A stretch of DNA of 64,000 nt from Pseudanabaena sp. Chao 1811. Its GTDB lineage: Bacteria; Cyanobacteriota; Cyanobacteriia; Pseudanabaenales; Pseudanabaenaceae. The DNA lies in NCBI RefSeq assembly GCF_027942295.1, contig NZ_CP101416.1:2776501-2840500 (forward strand). The letters run 5' to 3'. Shown piece by piece: positions 46,399-55,322 of the stretch. Position numbers and translations under genes: made by a program. Within the stretch, counting starts at the first letter, position 1; every line of letters starts with the position of its first letter. The notes below the pieces were generated by a model. That model saw nothing but the letters and a program-made list of their open reading frames with translations. It had not been told where the DNA came from and searched no databases.

Positions 46399-47759
46399 TT
46401 CTCGAATTTGAATACCGTTTATTGCATAAACAAGGACATTATGTCCCCATTTACGCGAGGGCGCTGTTGCAACGAGATGCTACTGGTCAAGCGATCCGTA
46501 TCTCTGGTACTAATACTGATCTCACCGCTTGGAAGCAAAAGGAATCAGAACTGCAACAAGCTCTTACAACCGTACATGAACTCAATCATAAGCTAGAAAA
46601 TAGAGTAGCTGAACGTACTCAGACTTTACAAAGACTCATGGCAGCGATCGAGGCTAGCATTGATGGCATCGCTGTTGTTAATGAAGATGGCAAATATATT
46701 TATATTAATGCTGCTCATCTTGAATTGTTTGGTTATAAACATCCTAGTGAGTTGATTGGTGAAACTTGGAGGGTATTTTACTATCCTGATGAGGTACAAC
46801 GCATTGAGCAAGAAATTTTTCCCATCATTGGAGAAACTCAAAAATGGCGAGGAGAAGCGATCGCGAAACGACGGGATGGTAGCACATTTGTCGAAGAACT
46901 ATCACTGACAATGGTTCAAGATGTCGGGCTAATCTGTGTATGTAGGGATGTGACAGATCGCAAGGAAATGGAAAATGGTATTCGTCAGTCACTAGCCAAA
47001 GAGAAAGAACTCAGTCAACTCCGTTCTAACTTTATTTCGACAGCGTCCCATGAGTTTCGGACTCCACTTACGATTATTTCATCTTCATCATCAATTCTGG
47101 AAAATTATAGCGATCGCTTAACTGAAGACAAGAAAAATAATCATCTGCAACGCATTCAATCAAGCGTCAATCACATGGTGAATTTATTGGATGATGTGCT
47201 TACTGTAAATCGAGCTGAAGTTAACAAATTAGACTTCAATCCAGAAATAGTTGATCTCGTTAGTTTTTGTCAAAATATAGTGGAAGAAATTCAACTGAGT
47301 ACTACAGAACATAGTATTAGTTTCTTTGCTGTTCCCAATAATTTTGATGAGACTGATTTAAAAGCTCTAAATATTCGATGTGATGTGAAACTCATGCGGC
47401 AAATTATTACAAATCTTTTAAGTAATGCGATTAAATATACTCCAGACGGGGGAATGATATATCTATGGCTAATGCAGCAGGATAACAATGCAGTTTTAAA
47501 GGTACAAGATCATGGCATCGGCATTCCTATTGATGATCAAACAAAGCTATTTGATTCGTTCTATCGAGCTGGAAACGTCGGCAATATATCTGGAACTGGG
47601 CTGGGATTAGCTATTGTTAAAAAATGTGTTGATTTACATAATGGTGTAATTGGAGTAGAAAGTAAACTCAATGACGGAACAACTTTTACTGTGATTATTC
47701 CTAAGAGTCCTAACATTTCTAACACTCCTAAATTAGTACATCAAATGTTAATTAATTAA
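46391..47759 (+). pseudogene. 3' part of the interrupted histidine kinase gene (PAS-HisKA-HATPase)
   Basis: Contains the second half of PAS1 (LLEFEYRLLHKQGHYV, ISGTNTDLTAWKQKE), a coiled linker, PAS2 (MAAIEASIDGIAVVNEDGKY), HisKA with the phospho-His codon at 47049-47051 (STASHEFRTPLT), and HATPase with NLLSNAIKYTPDGG, DHGIGI and GTGLGL. The inverted repeat of the IS supplies an in-frame ATG at 46383, so a 458 aa kinase without its receiver could be translated if transcription comes from the IS. A REC-EAL gene follows 51 bp downstream. Confidence 0.8.
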
Positions 47760-47810
47760 CTGAATAAACTCTTTGAATTATATTTTTGCGAAGTGGTCTA
47801 AATATTAGAT

Positions 47811-49097
47811 ATGAAAAAGATTTTAGTGATAGAAGACTCCAAGGAAGTTTGTGATAATATCCAGCAAATTCTGGAATTAGAAGATTTTAATGTAATTACT
47901 GCTGTCAATGGACGTATTGGGATCGAGTTAGCCCAATGTCAGAGTCCTGATTTAATCATTTGTGATGTCATGATGCCAGAAGTTGATGGCTATGGTGTAC
48001 TAGAGGCATTACAAAATGATGTTATAGCTAGACATATTCCTTTTATATTTTTAACAGCTAAAGCTGAGTATAGGAGTATGCGTCAGGGGTTTGAGTTAGG
48101 AGCGGATGACTATTTAACTAAGCCTTTTTCACCTAATGATCTTTTAAAAGCGATATCTGTGCGATTGCACAAGAAGAACTTTGCCGCCAATTATTTAAAT
48201 GAGCAATCTCAAGATCATTTATATCTATGGGAACATGAGCAAATCCAACAAATCCAACAACAAATTGATGGTGCTAAGGTATCTTTGCTCAGTTCAGTAG
48301 ATTTAACACTCTTGGAAGCCCTTAAGCGATCGCTAGATAAACTAGAAGATCCCAAGCAAAGAGAAATATTCATTTTCTATCAACCTCAGATTAATTTAAA
48401 ATCAGGAAGAATTAGCGGGATTGAGGCTTTGGTGCGTTGGCAACATCCAGAGTATGGATTCATTACACCAAGCAAATTTATTCCAATTGCTGAAACTACA
48501 GGTTTGATTAGACAACTGGATACATGGGTCTTGCAACAAGCTTGTAAAAATGCTCAGCAATGGCAAAGTATTCAAGAAAATCTGACAGTTGCAGTGAATA
48601 TTTCCGCCAATCAATTTAGAAATCCAGATTTTTATTTAACCGTTCAACAAACCCTTATTGAGCAGGAACTTAAACCAAATTTGCTGAATTTGGAAATATC
48701 AGAAAATATTGTAATTCAAGATTCTAATCTGACAATTGATCGACTGAATAAGCTCAGAAGTCTAGGTGTTCGGATTGCTATTGATAATTTCGGTACTGGT
48801 CATTCTTCATTAATTTGTCTGCAAAAGTTTTTGCCAAACTTTATTAAGCTGGATCAATGCTTTGTCAACAATATTGATGTCAACCTAGCCAATGCCACAA
48901 TCGTAAAATCATTAGTGGAAATGGCTCACAACTTAAATTGTCAAGCAGTTGGAGTAGGTGTAGAGGTCGTAGCAGAGCTTAATTTCTTGAAAACCTATAA
49001 TTGCGACATAATGCAAGGTTTTCTATTTAGCAATCCTTTGCCTTGTCATAAGATTGAGCAGTTATTGATTGGAGATAAAAGGCTTATTTCTTATTAG
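47811..49097 (+). CDS. Response regulator with degenerate EAL domain
   Basis: 428 aa: receiver (1-125; E8-D9, D52, K104), linker, EAL domain (about 180-420). EALVRW (E205), VNISANQF (N263), EISEN (E295), IKLDQ (K346) and MQG (Q402) are kept. However, the second Asp of the usual DDFGTG is Asn (DNFGTG, N326), and the Glu of the usual AEGVE is Val (GVGVE, V382). Both normally serve metal binding and catalysis, so c-di-GMP hydrolysis is probably lost or weak and a binding or protein-interaction role is more likely. It follows the interrupted kinase on the same strand, which was probably its cognate partner. Confidence 0.88.
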   Translation: MKKILVIEDSKEVCDNIQQILELEDFNVITAVNGRIGIELAQCQSPDLIICDVMMPEVDGYGVLEALQNDVIARHIPFIFLTAKAEYRSMRQGFELGADDYLTKPFSPNDLLKAISVRLHKKNFAANYLNEQSQDHLYLWEHEQIQQIQQQIDGAKVSLLSSVDLTLLEALKRSLDKLEDPKQREIFIFYQPQINLKSGRISGIEALVRWQHPEYGFITPSKFIPIAETTGLIRQLDTWVLQQACKNAQQWQSIQENLTVAVNISANQFRNPDFYLTVQQTLIEQELKPNLLNLEISENIVIQDSNLTIDRLNKLRSLGVRIAIDNFGTGHSSLICLQKFLPNFIKLDQCFVNNIDVNLANATIVKSLVEMAHNLNCQAVGVGVEVVAELNFLKTYNCDIMQGFLFSNPLPCHKIEQLLIGDKRLISY

Positions 49098-49139
49098 GAC
49101 ATAAAAAATGCCGCGAAGCGGCATTTTTTATGTCCTAAT
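49093..49139. terminator. Bidirectional palindrome containing both stop codons of convergent genes
   Basis: Perfect 21-bp stem (49093-49113 with 49119-49139, loop CGAAG). The left arm holds the TAG of the EAL gene and the right arm the TAG (minus strand) of the GH57 gene. Both proteins end in Ser-Tyr, and the Tyr codons lie at the palindrome's outer edge. Confidence 0.85.
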
Positions 49140-50634
49140 AACTTTGCTCTCCTTTTCGGTAGAGTTCGCGGGCATAGTCTGTCCATGTGCCTTGTCCCCA
49201 ATAACGGAAGCAACTAGTTTGGACTAGCAGGTTATAGAGTAAGGCTTGCTGATAGTCCGATCGCTTAGTAATCGATGGATCTTGAGCTACCAGTGGATCA
49301 TATTTCTCATGGAACTTAGCACTGAGTTGATTCATCGGTTCTAAAACATTTTCGTAACCATTAACCCAGCTCATACTATTTGTCCATGATGCACCATCCA
49401 TATGGAACTGATGATCCCTGGCTTTGAGTTCAGTAATTGCCTGCTCGACCATAGCTGTATTCAGATTTTGGCGATCGCCGATTTGATCGACCTTTTGCCA
49501 GACCTTATGCTGCTGCACTGCTTGAATCGTTGGATAATCAAGGGGACTCACACCTGCTGCCTCGATCATTTCTAAATATTCAGTACCATTTAAACCGACA
49601 ACACCCGCAGCGCCACGACCATTATTTTTCAGTTGATCCCATACCAAAGGATAATCGCGGGGAAATTCATTCATCATCACGCCGCCATTCTCGCCATCGG
49701 CAATCTGAGTGACTAGGGAGGGAATGGAAACATTACCAAGTTGCTGTTTACCTCGACCTTTGGCTTCATGGTAGGGCTGCATTTGTGCAACTAATTTGGT
49801 ATCAGAACCTTGGGTTTTAATTAGTGCGGTAATGCTAATCGATTCACCTTTCGAGTTCATCGCTACCAATCGATTAGGCAAATATTTCTGATCTTGAGTT
49901 AAACCCGAACCATCAAAACGTTCTACGGAATGTTCCTGTACCATTAGCCAGCGATAGCCGCATTCCTTGAGCGCTTTAATATATTCATAGAGTGTATCAG
50001 GATGATTGGGAAGGTGCATCTCTGGTGGCGAAAACCCTTTCACGCGCTTGAGAGCATCAATTCCGAAAATAGAAGCAAAATGACTTTGCCATGCTTGGAT
50101 ATGCAGTTTGATATCAGGAATCGGAGTGGAGGGAATCACCGCATGACTCCACATTGTACCGAGCCATTCCACATAGGGTTGATATTGGCGATCGCAAGTA
50201 ATCCGTTTGAGATTATCTAAAATGTCATGGCGTTGCATCTGCTGCAAGCCCCAGAGCAGGTTTCCAGAATAGTCCAACATGATCCGAGGATTGCTGCCCT
50301 GTGCGACAAGTTGGGGAATGAAATCGCCCATGCGGCTATAGCACCAAGCAAATACTCCAGCATTGTGATTATCACCTTCGCCTTGATGCTCGAACATATG
50401 CTGAAGATTGCAAATTAAAGCTCCATTCGCGCCTGCGGGAATAGTCGGCTGGTGCATATGCAAGGCACAGGCAAAGGCAGAAGTAATCTCTTCTAGTTTT
50501 AAGTTATTGCTATTTAGATTGCTATTTAGAAATACAGGTGCATCATCCTGTACTGCGCGTTGAATTAATTCTTCATTGCCACAAATAGCAGGAAGATCAG
50601 AGGTAACAAAGCTTGATGGTGTCGTTGAAATCAA
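49135..50634 (-). CDS. Glycoside hydrolase family 57 protein
   Basis: 499 aa with the GH57 N-terminal motif ALHMHQPTIPAG (HxHQP type) after a 50-residue leader, and GFSPPEMHLPNH, a likely region of the catalytic nucleophile Glu. GH57 enzymes are alpha-amylases, branching enzymes or 4-alpha-glucanotransferases acting on alpha-glucans. The exact activity cannot be read from sequence. Cytoplasmic by lack of a signal peptide. First gene of the long minus-strand run; its stop lies in the hairpin at 49093-49139. Confidence 0.85.
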   Translation of the reverse strand: MISTTPSSFVTSDLPAICGNEELIQRAVQDDAPVFLNSNLNSNNLKLEEITSAFACALHMHQPTIPAGANGALICNLQHMFEHQGEGDNHNAGVFAWCYSRMGDFIPQLVAQGSNPRIMLDYSGNLLWGLQQMQRHDILDNLKRITCDRQYQPYVEWLGTMWSHAVIPSTPIPDIKLHIQAWQSHFASIFGIDALKRVKGFSPPEMHLPNHPDTLYEYIKALKECGYRWLMVQEHSVERFDGSGLTQDQKYLPNRLVAMNSKGESISITALIKTQGSDTKLVAQMQPYHEAKGRGKQQLGNVSIPSLVTQIADGENGGVMMNEFPRDYPLVWDQLKNNGRGAAGVVGLNGTEYLEMIEAAGVSPLDYPTIQAVQQHKVWQKVDQIGDRQNLNTAMVEQAITELKARDHQFHMDGASWTNSMSWVNGYENVLEPMNQLSAKFHEKYDPLVAQDPSITKRSDYQQALLYNLLVQTSCFRYWGQGTWTDYARELYRKGEQSY

Positions 50635-50685
50635 AACTTGGAAACCTCGATAAAGATATGTTGATACTCAGATTACCATAGTAAG

Positions 50686-50710
50686 AAGGGCGGCGCTTAG
50701 CGCCGCCCTT
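50686..50710. repeat. GC-rich palindrome between hsp20 and GH57 genes
   Basis: Perfect 11-bp stem (50686-50696 with 50700-50710, loop TTA), 37 bp after the hsp20 stop. Its AAGGGCGGCG core is also present in the palindrome at 20288. Confidence 0.75.
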
Positions 50711-50746
50711 CCTAGATTAACTGGCTAAGTGGGACTTTTTGATTAA

Positions 50747-51196
50747 TTAGGAAGCAGGTAACTCCGTAGCAACATTAACCTTGAAAGCCTTGACTTCATT
50801 AGCTTTGGGCAAGGTGAGAGTAAGAATACCATTGGTGTATTCAGCCTTCACCTGTTCATTTTCGATCGCGACAGGCAATGCAAATACACGGCGGAACTTG
50901 CCATAGCTGATTTCACTCCAGTAGTAACCCTTTTCCGCAGATTCTTCTTTGCGTTCGAGGTGACGTTCACCAGCAATTGTCAACGAATCCTTAGTTACTT
51001 GAATATCGAGATCCTTAGCTTCGATATCAGGAATGGAGAGTCTGAGGGTCAAATGATCGCCATCATCGCGCAATTCACTAGCGGGAACCCAGCCTTTGGC
51101 GGCTTCTTGATCTAGGGTAGTGATGTCACGGAACATGCGATCAAACTGACGACGAACTTCTTCGATTTCTTGTAAAGGTTGCCAACGTACTAACAT
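50747..51196 (-). CDS. hspA: Small heat shock protein Hsp20 / alpha-crystallin family
   Basis: 149 aa from the ATG at 51196 (MLVRWQPLQEIEEVRRQFDRMF); the GTG at 51205 lies inside the ribosome binding site AAGGTGA and is not favoured. The alpha-crystallin domain spans about 40-135, ending in the conserved NGILTLTLPKA. Holdase chaperone that binds unfolding proteins and, in cyanobacteria, protects thylakoid membranes and phycobilisomes. The leader may form a temperature-sensitive helix over the ribosome binding site (see 51197-51267). Confidence 0.92.
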   Translation of the reverse strand: MLVRWQPLQEIEEVRRQFDRMFRDITTLDQEAAKGWVPASELRDDGDHLTLRLSIPDIEAKDLDIQVTKDSLTIAGERHLERKEESAEKGYYWSEISYGKFRRVFALPVAIENEQVKAEYTNGILTLTLPKANEVKAFKVNVATELPAS

Positions 51197-51267
51197 AAAT
51201 ATCACCTTGAGCTATTTCAAAACAACTATGAACATTTAGAAGTAGGTTTAGGATTTAGTTGATATTT
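51197..51267 (-). promoter_or_regulatory. Possible RNA-thermometer helix in the hsp20 leader
   Basis: On the transcript, TGATATTT immediately before the ATG (51197-51204) is the exact complement of AAATATCA 55 nt upstream (51260-51267). An 8-bp, mostly A-U helix would cover the end of the ribosome binding site and melt on warming, as known for Synechocystis hsp17. No folding was computed. Confidence 0.3.
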
Positions 51268-51351
51268 TGTACTTCCCTTTCGTTCACAGTTTTATTATGA
51301 AATAGCCGCAAAGCTATGGACAGAAGGGGAACCGAACTTTTTTGGTAGGGT

Positions 51352-52560
51352 TCACCTCACCACTTTGACTGCGTAATCTTTGCGCTTGACAAAGGCTAAA
51401 CCTAAGACAAGGAAAGTACAAATACCTGCTAAATAGAGCGGATAGCCGTAGGATTCAGGATGTTCTTGATTGACAAGTAAGCCTGCAATGACGGGACCAA
51501 ATCCATTGGAAATGCTCAGGTATGAGGCATTTATACCTAGTACAGTCCCTTGTTCCTCAGGACGGGCATTGAGAGAGAGTAAGGCGCTAATCATCGGTTG
51601 TACAACCGAATTGAGTAATGAGAAGAGTACACAAACAGCGATAAAGTAATAGATATCCTTCCATATGGGCATTAAGACAAAAGATAAACTACGGATGAAT
51701 AGTCCTAAAAATAATATTTGCGCTAGTTGCAGATGTTTGGTCATTTGGGAAATACCCGCCGTTTGCATAATGACTGCGAGTACGCCAAATAGTAAAAACA
51801 TGAGGGCAAGCCCATCACTATTTTGGTTGAGAACCTTAAGAAAGTAAGGCTGAAAGGCAAAGGTAAAGATATTAAAAGTCAAGCCTGTCAGGAAATTAAT
51901 AATCAGTAAAATGCCAATTTTGGGCATCAATAATCCTGTAATTAGTTTCTCTAACCCAAGGTCAAATATATTTTGTGCTTTTTCCGCTTTAGTTTTCAGC
52001 GTCTCTGGCAAGAAGAATATAGTTAAAAATAAAGCGATCGCCGCAATCGCCCCTGACACCAAAAACGAAGCCCCAAAGGATTTACCTAAGGGAGTATTGA
52101 GGGCAGCTTTCTGCGCGACCAAACTGATCGCAGGACCTAGGATAAAGCCCATTCCAAAGGCGGCTCCATTGATCCCAAAAGCTTTGGCTCTGGTCTCAGG
52201 TGTAGTGACATCAGAGATAACAGCTTGAGCAACCGAGGCATTTCCCCCCGTAATCCCATCTAAAAATCTCGCAAAAAACAATACTGCGGCACTAGCGGCG
52301 GTTCCTGCCATCAGATTAGCAACCACTGTTCCCGCTAAACTCAGTATTAATAAAGGCTTTCTTCCAAAGCGATCGCTAAGTTTCCCGATGATTGGAGTTG
52401 CAAAAAATTGCGAGATTGCATAAATTGCGAATAATAAGCTTGTCTGAAAATCATTTAATTGAAACTGTCTACCATATTGGTACAAAACAGGGATGAGAAT
52501 CGTAAAACTCAGCGCATTAATGAAAGAAATAAGAGCAATAATCCAAAAGTTACGATTCAT
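51352..52560 (-). CDS. MFS transporter, DHA1 / TetA-like
   Basis: 402 aa with 12 predicted membrane helices. The loop 2-3 motif GKLSDRFGRKPLLILSLAG and the motif C-like GAAFGMGFILGPAISL in TM5 identify a drug:H+ antiporter-type MFS protein. Substrate unknown. ATG at 52560; monocistronic by spacing. Confidence 0.88.
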   Translation of the reverse strand: MNRNFWIIALISFINALSFTILIPVLYQYGRQFQLNDFQTSLLFAIYAISQFFATPIIGKLSDRFGRKPLLILSLAGTVVANLMAGTAASAAVLFFARFLDGITGGNASVAQAVISDVTTPETRAKAFGINGAAFGMGFILGPAISLVAQKAALNTPLGKSFGASFLVSGAIAAIALFLTIFFLPETLKTKAEKAQNIFDLGLEKLITGLLMPKIGILLIINFLTGLTFNIFTFAFQPYFLKVLNQNSDGLALMFLLFGVLAVIMQTAGISQMTKHLQLAQILFLGLFIRSLSFVLMPIWKDIYYFIAVCVLFSLLNSVVQPMISALLSLNARPEEQGTVLGINASYLSISNGFGPVIAGLLVNQEHPESYGYPLYLAGICTFLVLGLAFVKRKDYAVKVVR

Positions 52561-52677
52561 TCTAAAGGCGATCGCATAGAGTCCTTTTCTATACTACAGC
52601 CCGATCATGGAAAAGATTTATAGCTCATTACCCTAGACTTAACTATAAGCTTGGCGATCGCTACTTAAAACGATGGG

Positions 52678-52708
52678 AGTTCGATAACGCCAATGGCGTT
52701 ATCGAACT
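52678..52708. repeat. Palindrome upstream of the MFS gene
   Basis: Perfect 14-bp stem AGTTCGATAACGCC (52678-52691) with 52695-52708, loop AAT. Confidence 0.75.
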
Positions 52709-52738
52709 GACCTTCAAACAGAGGTAGTGCTAAATAGC

Positions 52739-52765
52739 AAAGGGATCTGCGTCGCAGATCCCTTT
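52739..52765 (-). terminator. Hairpin downstream of the ABC1 kinase gene
   Basis: AAAGGGATCTGCG and its complement (52739-52751 with 52753-52765), practically a 12-bp stem with a 3-nt loop, 33 bp beyond the stop codon at 52799. Confidence 0.7.
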
Positions 52766-52798
52766 ACAGCCTTTACAGTTTTGAGGACGAATAAAGTT

Positions 52799-54493
52799 TT
52801 AGTTGAGATTTTGAAAAGCGGCAAAGGGCAGAGCAGCCGCGAGCGCCTTTGGCATTGCTCCAGTTAGGGTTTTAAGAGCCATGTCCCATAACTTGGCAGG
52901 TTCGAGATCGACACTGAGCATATTCCAGATACGCATGAGTTCCTCAGTGTGGAGACGATTATCTTCGGTAAGAGCTAGCAAAATACGACGGCGGATATAT
53001 TCGCCATCTTTGGAAGTTAGGAACTTAAAGCCCATACTGGCGGTAGGGATGATGTCAAATTGACCATCGGATTTAGCGATCGCTAATAAATTCTCTAGTC
53101 TTGACCATTGGAATTTGTCATCTTTAAAGAGAACTTCTAATAGTCTTGACCGCAAACTTTCTGATTCATCGGTGAGCAAGCGTCTAGCCACATAAGGATA
53201 AGCCACCTGCACGATCCGAAATTCAGGATTGAGGCTGAGAGCTACACCTTCTTGGGTAATTACAGAGCGAATAATTAGAGCAAACTTAGCAGGTAAGCAG
53301 AAGGGATAGTCGTACATCACTTTTGAGAAGCGATCGGTGACAACTTTGAAGTTGAAATCCTTCACTTTTTCGGACATGATATCGCCTAGCACCGATTCCA
53401 GAGCATTGACAATTGGCTTCATCTCAATATCTGGTTGTAGGAATCCCAATCTCACATAGTCCTGCCCAAGCTCGTCATAATCCTTATTGAGCAAATGCAC
53501 AACGGAATCGACTAATTGTTCTTTAGTTTGGAGATCTAACTGATCCATCATCCCAAAGTCGATATATGCCATCTTGCCATCGTAGGTAGCAAAGAGATTT
53601 CCGGGGTGAGGATCGGCGTGGAAAAAGCCAAATTCTAACAATTGTCGTAACCCAGACATCACACCAATTCTGACAAGATTATCCGTATTCAGACCTGCCA
53701 ATTTAATTTGATCGATTTCGTTGAGCTTGATGCCGTTAATCCATTCCAAAGTCAGAACTTTATGGGTGCTGTACTGACGATAGATAGAAGGAACCTTCAC
53801 ATCAGGATCGTTTTTAAAGTAGCCTGCAAACCTCTCAGCGTTAGTCGCTTCATGGGCATAGTCGATTTCTTCAAATAATTTCAAACCGAACTCATCAACG
53901 ATCGCTTCTAGGCTATTACCCAGATTGAGGGGCAAAAGTGGACCCAGCCATCCTGCAAACCAACGCAAGATAAATAGATCGAGGGTCAAAGTTGGGATCA
54001 GATATGGGCGTTGGACTTTAACGGCAACTTCTTCGCCTGAGTAGAGTGTGGCTTTGTAGACTTGTCCTAAACTTGCGGCAGCGATCGGATCTTCAGAAAT
54101 AGTCCGATAAACTGTACTGACGGACTTGCCTAGCTCAGACTCGATGATTGCGAAGGCTTGCTCGTTAGAAAATGGTGGTAGTTGATCTTGAAGTTTTGTT
54201 AACTCCTCAAGGAAATCTACACGCACGAGATCGGGACGTGTAGATAAAGCCTGTCCAACTTTGATATAGGTTGGACCAAGAGCCGTGATGATGCGGCGTA
54301 ACTGTTCGGCAAGCTTGGGTTGACTTGCGGTGTTCCCAGTCAAGACATCCCAGCCAAAGGCTAAGCCAAAACTAATTGCAAAATAAATGATTTTGAAAAT
54401 GCGACTAATCGCTAGCCAAGGGCGACGACCGTAATATTCGGCATTGGCTTTGGCATCATAGCGATTTAGCTCTTCTAGGGGATGCTGACTCAC
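52799..54493 (-). CDS. ABC1 (UbiB/AarF/ADCK) family protein kinase-like protein
   Basis: 564 aa. Family marks: the KxGQ motif in YIKVGQALSTRPDL, Ala-rich SLGQVYKA loop replacing the usual Gly loop, the VAVKVQRP lysine, FFHADPHPGN and AYIDFGMMD. Hydrophobic C-terminal stretch. ABC1 proteins support quinone or prenyl-lipid metabolism; cyanobacterial members have been tied to plastoquinone and tocopherol. Likely membrane associated. ATG at 54493. Confidence 0.92.
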   Translation of the reverse strand: MSQHPLEELNRYDAKANAEYYGRRPWLAISRIFKIIYFAISFGLAFGWDVLTGNTASQPKLAEQLRRIITALGPTYIKVGQALSTRPDLVRVDFLEELTKLQDQLPPFSNEQAFAIIESELGKSVSTVYRTISEDPIAAASLGQVYKATLYSGEEVAVKVQRPYLIPTLTLDLFILRWFAGWLGPLLPLNLGNSLEAIVDEFGLKLFEEIDYAHEATNAERFAGYFKNDPDVKVPSIYRQYSTHKVLTLEWINGIKLNEIDQIKLAGLNTDNLVRIGVMSGLRQLLEFGFFHADPHPGNLFATYDGKMAYIDFGMMDQLDLQTKEQLVDSVVHLLNKDYDELGQDYVRLGFLQPDIEMKPIVNALESVLGDIMSEKVKDFNFKVVTDRFSKVMYDYPFCLPAKFALIIRSVITQEGVALSLNPEFRIVQVAYPYVARRLLTDESESLRSRLLEVLFKDDKFQWSRLENLLAIAKSDGQFDIIPTASMGFKFLTSKDGEYIRRRILLALTEDNRLHTEELMRIWNMLSVDLEPAKLWDMALKTLTGAMPKALAAALPFAAFQNLN

Positions 54494-54596
54494 GCTGTTA
54501 AATACCTTTGTTATATCCCATTCAAACTACCAGTATACAAAACTACATAATATAGTTGTAACAATTTTTAAAGACTTGTAAGCGGCTAGACATAAT

Positions 54597-54639
54597 TAAA
54601 AACCTGTGGCGCACGCGCAGCGTGCGCCACAGGTTTTTA
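54597..54639. repeat. Long perfect palindrome of the CCTGTGGCGCACG type
   Basis: 19-bp stem (54597-54615 with 54621-54639, loop CGCAG). Near-copy of the stem at 28103-28141. Outer flanks GGCTAGACATAATT and AATTAGGCTTAGC are themselves roughly inverted. Confidence 0.85.
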
Positions 54640-54729
54640 GTTTTTATATTTAATTAGGCTTAGCTACTTATAGCAATGCTTGAGTTAGTACCGAAATTGT
54701 TGTGCTGCATCCAACAATCTCAATTTAGT

Positions 54730-55278
54730 TTATATCTGTAGCCATTTGTCAATCAATCCCTTTGGAGGAGTGACTTCAATTCTTTTTTGTTTAATATCTA
54801 CAAAGGGAACGATCGCTTCAACAAAAGGAATTAACTCAATTTCTTCATCATCGGGATTGCGAACTTCTAGAAGATCATTGCCTGCGGCGATGATACTAAT
54901 CACTTCTCCCAAAAGTTTACCTGTTGGTTGGTGGTAGACATTGCAACCCACCAAATCGGCGATCATGTACTCGTTAGGCTCTAGGTAAGGGCGATCGCTA
55001 GTAGGAATGAACATTAGATAATTACGCAGAGCTTCAGCGCGATCGCAATCATTGATTCCTTCAAGACGCACCACAAAGAGATTCTTTTTACCTGCAACTT
55101 CTCGACCTGAGAGCATCATGATCTCCTGTGGTTCATCTTTCTCTGAAGCGGCAATCCAGCGTTTACCCGCATTCTCAAAGCGCTCAGGAAAATCCGAATA
55201 GGACAAAACCCTTACTTCACCCTTTAGTCCTTGTGGTGAAACAATCTTGCCAATCATTAACCAATATTCAGTCATCAT
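54730..55278 (-). CDS. rimM: Ribosome maturation factor RimM
   Basis: 182 aa. N-terminal RimM domain MIGKIVSPQGLKGEVRVLSYSDFPERF and the PRC-barrel C-terminal half (EYMIADLVGCNV, PFVEAIVPFVDI). Needed for 16S rRNA 3' domain processing; binds ribosomal protein S19. It follows rnc by 44 bp, separated by the hairpin at 55288, so a processed co-transcript is plausible for two rRNA-maturation factors. Start ATG-ATG at 55278. Confidence 0.93.
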   Translation of the reverse strand: MMTEYWLMIGKIVSPQGLKGEVRVLSYSDFPERFENAGKRWIAASEKDEPQEIMMLSGREVAGKKNLFVVRLEGINDCDRAEALRNYLMFIPTSDRPYLEPNEYMIADLVGCNVYHQPTGKLLGEVISIIAAGNDLLEVRNPDDEEIELIPFVEAIVPFVDIKQKRIEVTPPKGLIDKWLQI

Positions 55279-55287
55279 TTTTTCCTT

Positions 55288-55322
55288 GTTTTAAAATTTT
55301 TGCTTCGCAAAAATTTTAAAAC
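55288..55322. repeat. AT-rich palindrome between rnc and rimM
   Basis: Perfect 16-bp stem (55288-55303 with 55307-55322, loop TTC). It starts 1 bp after the rnc stop. It could be a processing site in a shared transcript or a terminator with a T-tract on the minus strand. Confidence 0.7.

Noticed and set aside
46260-47759. Kinase fragment as a complete gene starting at 46260
   Set aside because: The first 44 codons are IS sequence read in another frame; the true kinase sequence begins at the duplication (46391).
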